NCBI GenBank assembly: GCA_028583405.1
Contig: JAPTMU010000109.1
Span: forward strand, 337,653-401,652
Direction of reading: 5' to 3'
Length of the DNA stretch: 64,000 nucleotides
From: Pogonophryne albipinna
Lineage: Eukaryota; Chordata; Actinopteri; Perciformes; Artedidraconidae
Below, piece by piece: positions 58,501-64,000 of the stretch (its first letter is position 1; each line of letters opens with the position of its first letter). The translations under genes were made by a program, and so were the position numbers. The notes below the pieces were generated by a model. The model made no database searches. It had not been told where the DNA came from and was given only the letters and a program-made list of their open reading frames with translations.

Positions 58501-60200
58501 ATATATGTGTATATGTGTATACACAGTGACTCACCTGGGCCTCCCTGCAGACCTCCAGGTATGTATATGTATATTTGTGTATATGTGTATACACAGTGAC
58601 TCACCTGGGCCTCCCTGCAGACCTCCAGGTATGTATATGTGTATACACAGTGACTCACCTGGGCCTCCCTGCAGACCTCCAGGTATGTATATGTGTATAT
58701 GTGTATACACAGTGACTCACCTGGGCCTCCCTGCAGACCTCCAGGTATGTATATGTATATATGTGTATATGTGTATACACAGTGACTCACCTGGGCCTCC
58801 CTGCAGACCTCCAGGTATGTATATGTGTATATGTGTATACACAGTGACTCACCTGGGCCTCCCTGCAGACCTCCAGGTGTGTATATGTGTATATGTGTAT
58901 ACACAGTGACTCACCTGGGCCTCCCTGCAGACCTCCAGGTATGTATATGTGTATATGTGTATATGTGTATACACAGTGACTCACCTGGGCCTCCCTGCAG
59001 ACCTCCAGGTGTGTATATGTGTATACACAGTGACTCACCTGGGCCTCCCTGCAGACCTCCAGGTGTGTATATGTATATATGTGTATATGTGTATACACAG
59101 TGACTCACCTGGGCCTCCCTGCAGACCTCCAGGTGTGTATATGTGTATACACAGTGACTCACCTGGGCCTCCCTGCAGACCTCCAGGTATGTATATGTGT
59201 ATATGTGTATACACAGTGACTCACCTGGGCCTCCCTGCAGACCTCCAGGTATGTATATGTGTATATGTGTATACACAGTGACTCACCTGGGCCTCCCTGC
59301 AGACCTCCAGGTAGACCGTGTGCAGCGCCGTCCTCTCAAAGTCCAGCAGGTTGGTGCTCACCTGAGCCAGATTCTGCTCCTCCAGGAACCAACCGAGAGC
59401 CTGGAGGTGCTGCAGGAGACCAGGCTGGAGATTATAGATTATATAACAGCGTTAATTTAAGAGACCATCAGAGTAGGAGATAAAACTACTAAAGAGAACT
59501 CAGACTCCCAGCATGCACCTGGTCCTTGGGGAGGGGGGCGTTAACTTAAGAGACCAGCACAGTTACTAAAGAGAACTCGGACTCCCAGCATGCACCTGGT
59601 CCTTGGGGAAGAGGGCGTTAACTTAAGAGACCATCACAGTTACTAAAGAGAACTCAGACTCCCAGCATGCACCTGGTCCTTGGGGAAGAGGGCGTTAACT
59701 TAAGAGACCATCACAGTTACTAAAGAGGACTCAGACTCCCAGCATGCACCTGGTCCTTGCCGCGGCCCTGCTCTCGGAGGTCCAGCGCGATGCGGTGTGT
59801 CTGTTCTTTGGTTGCGATCAGATTCACGTTGAACGCAATCAGGAACTTCCGAGCGCCGGTTACCGTGGCGCCCCACGACGGCACGAAGAGGGCGGGGCCA
59901 AAGTCAGGCGACCAATCAGGACTCTTCAACTGCAGGACAGAAACAAATACTTATTATAACCTTTAATCTTTACCGAGCTTTAACGAGCTATCCTAAAGTT
60001 AGCACACTTAACTGACGTTATTTTGAAACCCCAACCCTCCTTGTCTCCTACATTTCCCACAATGCCTTGTGTTAGATAAGTAATAGTATTGCAAACAGGA
60101 AGTGGTCTCACCTTCTCCGGTAAAGCTTCGTATTCTCCGGCTCGGACTGACGGAAGATTCCTCCTCGACTCTTTCCTCGCCGCCTCTCCATACAAATACA
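39052..60200 (-). CDS. ftcd: ftcd, 3' two-thirds (formimidoyltransferase-cyclodeaminase)
   Basis: Eleven exons on the minus strand (60200-60112, 59929-59750, 59424-59287, 54238-54107, 54006-53945, 53874-53751, 53666-53505, 52910-52867, 52262-52124, 51997-51902, 39135-39052) join in phase into about 416 codons. They cover the late formiminotransferase domain ([47 protein letters not shown]), the linker, and the whole cyclodeaminase domain ([44 protein letters not shown]). The liver enzyme moves the formimino group from formiminoglutamate to tetrahydrofolate, then deaminates it to methenyl-THF, in histidine breakdown. The N-terminal exons with the formiminotransferase active site lie beyond the right edge. 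No frame break is seen. Its introns are almost wholly tandem repeat. Confidence 0.97.
39164..51875. repeat. 12.7-kb satellite-like array, 28-bp unit with an EcoRI site
   Basis: About 450 copies of a unit made of GACAGGTCTATTGAATGACC then TGAATTCA fill the last ftcd intron. Common variants are TATC for TATT, AAACAGG for GACAGG, GAATTAC, GAACTG and GTAAAGG. Rare variants recur 1176 bp apart (TCTATGGAAT at 39451 and 40627; GAATTACCTG at 39541 and 40717), a 42-unit block duplication. Single-base indels crowd at about 43.4-45.1 kb and 47.2-49.2 kb. Confidence 0.98.
51902..51997 (-). CDS. ftcd: ftcd exon ([17 protein letters not shown])
   Basis: The exon has 32 codons, acceptor TGTGCAG and donor GCC|GTGAGT. 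It encodes [20 protein letters not shown] then [12 protein letters not shown]. This is the most conserved helix of the cyclodeaminase domain. Confidence 0.97.
52124..52262 (-). CDS. ftcd: ftcd exon ([16 protein letters not shown])
   Basis: The exon is 139 nt, acceptor CTATATAG and donor CAG|GTGAGAAAG. It encodes [20 protein letters not shown], then [20 protein letters not shown] and CKSDAQ. A 39-bp piece of it ([13 protein letters not shown]) was copied into the intron upstream of it (52297-52785). Confidence 0.96.
52297..52785. repeat. 39-bp array derived from inside an ftcd exon
   Basis: About 12 copies of a unit that in the gene sense codes [13 protein letters not shown], copied from the exon at 52124-52262. 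The unit is 13 codons, so the frame stays open across the array (minus strand 52980-52210). It lies in the intron and no splice pair includes it as an exon. One copy near 52297-52320 extends into the RINLL codons. Confidence 0.95.
52867..52910 (-). CDS. ftcd: ftcd 44-nt exon
   Basis: Acceptor TCCACCAG, donor AA|GTGACG. It encodes [14 protein letters not shown] and two bases of Lys, matching the EAMRLPKNTPEEK loop of the mammalian enzyme. It was found by phase and homology, as it is too short for a frame search. Confidence 0.93.
53024..53100 (+). repeat. Second copy of the dispersed TATAGCGCTTTTC repeat
   Basis: (AAT)n, then TTCTATAGCGCTTTTCTTG and CCCAAAGACGCTTTACA. The same layout is found at 13642. 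Confidence 0.65.
53113..53222. repeat. (CAAA)n-type microsatellite
   Basis: AACAAACAAAC and AACAAAAAAAC runs in an ftcd intron. Confidence 0.95.
53225..53504. repeat. 53-bp array carrying an ftcd splice donor
   Basis: About five copies of a unit containing TTTCTCACCATGG (plus strand), that is CATG|GTGAGAAA in the gene sense. They are copied from the donor of exon 53666-53505. The rest of the unit, CGTGTTATTAGTATAATAAA, is intronic. Confidence 0.94.
53505..53666 (-). CDS. ftcd: ftcd exon (cyclodeaminase [15 protein letters not shown])
   Basis: The exon has 54 codons, acceptor GGCCTCAG and donor ATG|GTGAGAAAC. It encodes [40 protein letters not shown] and [14 protein letters not shown]. The last four bases and the donor are repeated in the array at 53225-53504. 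Confidence 0.97.
53751..53874 (-). CDS. ftcd: ftcd exon (start of cyclodeaminase domain)
   Basis: The exon is 124 nt, acceptor CTGTGCAG and donor ATG|GTAACT. It encodes [20 protein letters not shown] then [20 protein letters not shown] and M. APGGGSV is the domain's signature. Runs of 11 C and 9 C (plus strand) hold the frame only at their present lengths. Confidence 0.95.
53945..54006 (-). CDS. ftcd: ftcd 62-nt exon
   Basis: Acceptor TGTGTCAG, donor GA|GTGAGT. It encodes [20 protein letters not shown], then a split Glu. It matches the SRLGLDSL..F.PKERIIEY segment of FTCD. Confidence 0.96.
54107..54238 (-). CDS. ftcd: ftcd exon ([17 protein letters not shown])
   Basis: The exon has 44 codons, acceptor GGGTCTGCAG and donor CTG|GTCAGT. 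It encodes [40 protein letters not shown] and [16 protein letters not shown] is nearly invariant in the family. Confidence 0.97.
55180..56158. mobile_element. DNA element with 26-bp inverted ends inside the ftcd array
   Basis: The left end GTGACCTGCTCCATCGAAAT and the right end ATTTCGATAGAGCGGGTCAC are inverted repeats with two mismatches. Flanking ATAT could be a target duplication but lies in TA-rich repeat. Inside are a (TG)n tract (55468-55640) and a duplicated segment around TTTATCGT and CATATTCTGAAAG. No transposase is seen. Confidence 0.82.
55468..55640. repeat. (TG)n microsatellite with (TATG)n centre
   Basis: A TG run interrupted by TATGTATGTATG and TACGTGTACG, inside the element at 55180-56158. 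Confidence 0.97.
57003..58444. mobile_element. hAT-type element, 1.44 kb, with 8-bp target duplication
   Basis: The ends TAGTGTTAATTTCGT and ACGAAATTAACACTA are inverted repeats, and the flanking 8-mer GTGTATAC is found on both sides (56995-57002, 58445-58452). TTTTAGTC motifs fill the subterminal parts. Internal tandem repeats replace any transposase: a 14-bp unit (GAGTTAGACCAC) at 57738-57808 and a 30-bp unit at 57878-58144. Confidence 0.9.
57878..58144. repeat. 30-bp repeat within the hAT element, nine copies
   Basis: Unit of GCAGCACAGACACACAGCTG plus CTGCCCAGCC, very uniform, with CTGCCCTGCC in two copies. Frames on both strands ([20 protein letters not shown]) are repeat artefacts. Confidence 0.96.
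59287..59424 (-). CDS. ftcd: ftcd exon whose 3' end seeds the large downstream array
   Basis: The exon has 46 codons, acceptor ATCTCCAG and donor CAG|GTGAGTCAC. It encodes [40 protein letters not shown] and [24 protein letters not shown] matches FTCD. The last 26 bases plus donor are repeated about 35 times over the next 5 kb. Confidence 0.97.
59455..59749. repeat. Array of about four units carrying an ftcd donor
   Basis: Units of about 75 bp contain CCCAGCATGCACCTGGTCCT (plus strand), which is AGGACCAG|GTGCATGCTGGG in the gene sense: the 3' end and donor of exon 59929-59750. They are spaced by GCGTTAACTTAAGAGACCA. Confidence 0.93.
59750..59929 (-). CDS. ftcd: ftcd exon ([20 protein letters not shown])
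   Basis: The exon has 60 codons, acceptor TCCTGCAG and donor CAG|GTGCATGC. It encodes [60 protein letters not shown]. It is very conserved and belongs to the C-terminal half of the formiminotransferase domain. Its 3' end and donor seed a small array. Confidence 0.98.
60112..60200 (-). CDS. ftcd: ftcd exon ([16 protein letters not shown])
   Basis: The exon is 89 nt, acceptor ATCTTCAG and donor AAG|GTGAGACC. It encodes [20 protein letters not shown] then GEYEALPEK; the first two bases finish a Val codon. It is the most upstream ftcd exon in the window. Confidence 0.95.
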
Positions 60201-60224
60201 CTGAAGATAGAGAGGGTTAGCCAC

Positions 60225-63200
60225 ATGCTAACGTAGCTTCATGGATATTATTGTTAGCTACATGGATATTATTGTTAGCCACATGCTAACGTAGCTTCAT
60301 GCATGGATATTATTGTTAGCCACATGCTAACGTAGCTACATGGATATTATTGTTAGCCACATGATAACGTAGCTACATGGATATTATTGTTAGACACATG
60401 CTAACGTAGCTACATGGATATTATTGTTAGCCACATGATAACGTAGCTACATGGATATTATTGTTAGCCACATGCTAACGTAGCTACATGGATATTATTG
60501 TTAGCCACATGATAACGTAGCTACATGGATATTATTGTTAGCCACATGATAACGTAGCTACATGGATATTATTGTTAGCCACATGATAACGTAGCTTCAA
60601 ACATCGATATTATTGTTAGCCACATGCTAATGTAGCTTTATGGATATTATTGTTAGCCACATGCTAACGTAGCTTCATACATGGATATTATTGTTAGCCA
60701 CATGATAACGTCGCTTTATACATGGATATTATTGTTAGCCACATGCTAACATAGCTTCATGGATATTATTGTTAGCCACATGATAACGTAGCTTCATGGA
60801 TATTATTGTTATCCACATGCTAACGTAGCTTCATGCATGGATATTATTGTTAGTCACACAATAACGTAGCTACATGGATATTATTGTTATCCACATGATA
60901 ACGTAGCTTCATACATGGATATTATTGTTAGCCACATGCTAATGTACCTTCAAGGATATTATTGTTAGCCACATGCTAACATAGCTTCATGGATATTGTT
61001 GTTAGCCACATGATAACGTAGCTTCATGGATATTATTGTTAGCCACAAGCTAACATAGCTTCATGGATATTATTGTTAGCCACCTGCTAATGTAGCTTCA
61101 TGGATATTATTGTTAGCCACATGATAACGTAGTTTCATGGATATTATTGTTAGCCACATGCTAACGTAGCTTCATACATGGATATTACTGTTAGCCACAT
61201 GCTAACGTAGCTACATGGATATTATTGTTAGTCACATGCTAATGTAACTTCATGGATATTATTGTTAGCCACATGCTAATGTAGCTTCATGGATATTATT
61301 GTTAGCCACATGCTAACGTAGCTTCATGCATGGATATTATTGTTGGCCACACAATAACGTAGCTACATGGATATTATTGTTTGACACATGCTAACATAGC
61401 TACATGGATATTATTGTTAGCCACATGATAACGTAGCTACATGGATATTATTGTTAGACACATGATAACGTAGTTTCATGGATATTATTGTTAGCCATAT
61501 GCTAACATAGCTTCATGGATATTATTGTTAGCCACCTGCTAATGTAGCTTCATGGATATTATTGTTAGCCACATGATAACGTAGTTTCATGGATATTATT
61601 GTTAGCCACATGCTAACGTAGCTTCATACATGGATATTATTGTTAGCCACATGCTAACGAAGCTACATGGATATTATTGTTAGCCACATGCTAACGTAGC
61701 TTCATACATGGATATTATTGTTAGCCAGATGCTAACATAGCTTCATGGATATTATTGCTAGCCACATGCTAACATCGCTTCATGGATATTATTGTTAGCC
61801 ACATGTTAATGTAACTTCATGGATATTATTGTTAGCCACATGCTAATGTAGCTTCATGGATATTATTGTTAGCCACATGATAACGTAGCTACATGGATAT
61901 TATTGTTAGCCACATGCTAACGTAGCTACATGGATATTATTGTTAGCCACATGCTAACGTAGCTTCATACATGGATATTATTGTTAGCCACATGCTAACA
62001 TAGCTTCATGGATATTATTGCTAGCCACATGCTAACATCGCTTCATGGATATTATTGTTAGCCACACGCTAACATCGCTTCATGGATATTATTGTTAGCC
62101 ACATGCTAATGTAACTTCATGGATATTATTGTTAGCCACATGCTAACGTAGCTTCATGGATATTATTGTTAGCCACATGCTAACGTAGCTACATGGATAT
62201 TATTGTTAGCCACATGCTAACGTAGCTTCATGGATATTATTGCTAGCCACATGCTAACATCGCTTCATGGATATTATTGTTAGCCACATGCTAACATCGC
62301 TTCTTGGATATTATTGTTAGCCACATGCTAATGTAACTTCATGGATATTATTGTTAGCCACATGCTAATGTAGCTTCATGTATTTTATTGTTAGCCACAT
62401 GCTAATGTAGCTTCATGGATATTATTGTTAGCCACATGCTAATGTAACTTCATGGATATTATTGTTAGCCACATGCTAATGTAGCTTCATGGATATTATT
62501 GTTAGCAGGGTTGCCAACTCTCACGCATCTGGCGTGTGACACACGCTTTCACGCTCACGCTCACGCTCACGCAAATGAAATGATTAAAAGTCTGCTGCTT
62601 ATTGTTCTACTAGGCCAACATAGAGTGTATGAGAGTGCGTTAATTAATATATTTGTCAATTTGGAGTAAGTCTGTAGATTAGTTTGTGTGTGCGTGTGTT
62701 TCATGTATAGGCCTCTCACGATAATTAATTTTGTTGGATACATTTTCCCGGAAATGATTGCGATAAACGATAATATTGTCGGCACCGTTGTATGACCATT
62801 TTATACCACTGACATAATGATAATATATAATAATTCAAGTCTTTCAAACTGCGAGTCACATCGTCATGTAAATGGAAAGTTATCGAGTTCATTTGTATTT
62901 ATCGTACGATAAGTCAATTAATTGCTTATCGCGACAGGCACACAATAAAACAGTGGAAACAAACATGTGTTTGACTTTCATTAGTGAATGAAACTGTGTG
63001 CCCTTTATTGTGTATTTGTATATATTGTATATATATCCTATATATATGCTAAGGTCCCGCTGCTGACACGATAGCAGTCATTTTGTGCGCATATGTGTAA
63101 TTAAACCCATGATACCAAAATCTCACTCCAGCCAGGTACCCAAAGTTGGCAACACTGTTGTTAGCCACATGCTAATGTAGCTTCATGGATATTATTGTTA

Positions 63201-64000
63201 GCCACATGATAACGTAGCTTCATGGATATTATTGTTAGCCACATGATAACGTAGCTTCATGGATATTATTGTTAGCCACATGCTAATGTAGCTTCATGGA
63301 TATTATTGTTAGCCACATGATAACGTAGCTTCATGGATATTATTGTTAGCCACATGATAACGTAGCTTGATGGATATTATTGTTAGCCACATGATAACGT
63401 AGCTTCATACATGGATATTATTGTTAGCCACATGCTAACATAGCTTCATGGATATTATTGTTAGCCACATGATAACGTAGCTTCATGGATATTATTGTTA
63501 GCCACATGCTAACGTAGCTTCATACATGGATATTATTGTTAGCCACATGCTAATGTAGCTTCATGGATATTATTGTTAGCCACATGCTAACGTAGCTTCA
63601 TACATGGATATTATTGTTAGCCACATGGTAACGTAGCTTTATACATGGATATTATTGTTAGCCACATGATAACGTAGCTTCATGGATATTATTGTTAGCC
63701 ACATGATAACGTAGCTTCATACATGGATATTATTGTTAGCCACATGCTAATGTAGCTTCATGGATATTATTGTTAGCCACATGATAACGTAGCTTCATAC
63801 ATGGATATTATTGTTAGCCACATGCTAATGTAGCTTCATGGATATTATTGTTAGCCACATGATAACGTAGCTTCATACATGGATATTATTGTTAGCCACA
63901 TGATAACGTAGCTTCATGGATATTATTGTTAGCCACATGATAACGTAGCTTCATGGATATTATTGTTAGCCACATGATAACGTAGCTTCATACATGGATA
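60225..64000. repeat. 37-bp minisatellite in an ftcd intron
   Basis: About 80 copies of a unit made of CATGGATATTATTGTTAGCC then ACATGCTAACGTAGCTT, often with an extra CATA, run to the right edge. The array begins about 25 bp from the acceptor of exon 60200-60112. In the gene sense each unit carries GTGGCTAACA, resembling a branch-point consensus. An element at 62506-63157 interrupts it. Confidence 0.97.
62506..63157. mobile_element. hAT-type MITE, 652 bp, inside the 37-bp array
   Basis: The ends CAGGGTTGCCAACTCT and AAAGTTGGCAACACTG are inverted repeats. TTGTTAG is repeated at both sides (62499-62505 and 63158-63164), and it may be 8 bp if the edge C is shared. There is no protein; a minus-strand frame of 72 codons inside has no recognised domain. 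Confidence 0.87.

Larger units (their letters stand above)
54283..59286. repeat. Array of about 34 copies of an ftcd exon end plus GTGAGT donor
   Basis: Each 52-107-bp unit has, in the gene sense, ACCTGGAGGTCTGCAG, GGAGGCCCAG and donor GTGAGTCACTGTG, then a variable (GTATAT)n spacer. The exon part equals the last 26 bases of the real exon at 59424-59287. Left-hand units have AGAGGCCCAG and right-hand units GGAGGCCCAG. Two transposons (55180-56158 and 57003-58444) interrupt the array. Confidence 0.95.

Overview
The window looks like teleost fish nuclear DNA. It has short coding exons with canonical splice sites, vertebrate genes in fish-like form, fish-type MITE, hAT, LINE and Ty3 remnants, and very heavy minisatellite expansion. 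There is no prokaryotic, phage or CRISPR content. The species cannot be told from the sequence alone. Exons were built by hand from splice sites, phase and similarity to protein families recalled from memory. No database search was run.

Four protein-coding genes are recognisable, all on the minus strand. From left to right: (1) the 5' end of cdk15, four exons between 5830 and 7560, with the rest of the kinase beyond the left edge; (2) a complete three-exon dph3 (10894-11677, 83 aa), whose predicted 3' UTR carries a 1.9-kb 47-bp minisatellite; (3) the 3' part of lrrfip1 (20127-37293), with two alternative C-terminal ends: five short coiled-coil exons, or one 649-codon acidic exon at 23460-25408; (4) the 3' two-thirds of ftcd (39052-60200, eleven exons), covering the end of the formiminotransferase domain and the whole cyclodeaminase domain. 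The 5' exons of lrrfip1 and ftcd are absent. A 1000-N gap (37933-38932) lies where lrrfip1 should continue. The genes are functionally unrelated: a kinase, diphthamide synthesis, a nucleic-acid-sensing coiled-coil protein, and histidine/folate catabolism. No operon-like logic is implied.

Most of the window is repeat. Large arrays are a TGTGTCTC array (1-5829), the 47-bp dph3 array, a 12-bp GATA-type array (29430-36920), a 28-bp array with an EcoRI site in each unit (39164-51875) and a 37-bp array (60225-64000). These make giant stop-free frames that are not genes. Transposon remnants include two fragments of a Ty3 pol gene, a truncated LINE, several MITEs, and hAT-type elements with readable 7-8 bp target duplications. 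One locus (14.5-16.3 kb) holds three elements nested inside each other.

The most striking pattern is that many intronic arrays are built from pieces of the neighbouring exon together with its splice site. About 35 copies of an ftcd exon 3' end plus GTGAGT donor fill one intron. About 10 copies of an lrrfip1 acceptor plus the first 32 exon bases lie beside the gap. Three further ftcd arrays carry a donor or an in-frame exon segment, and another carries a branch-point-like motif. This is the observation I would follow up first.
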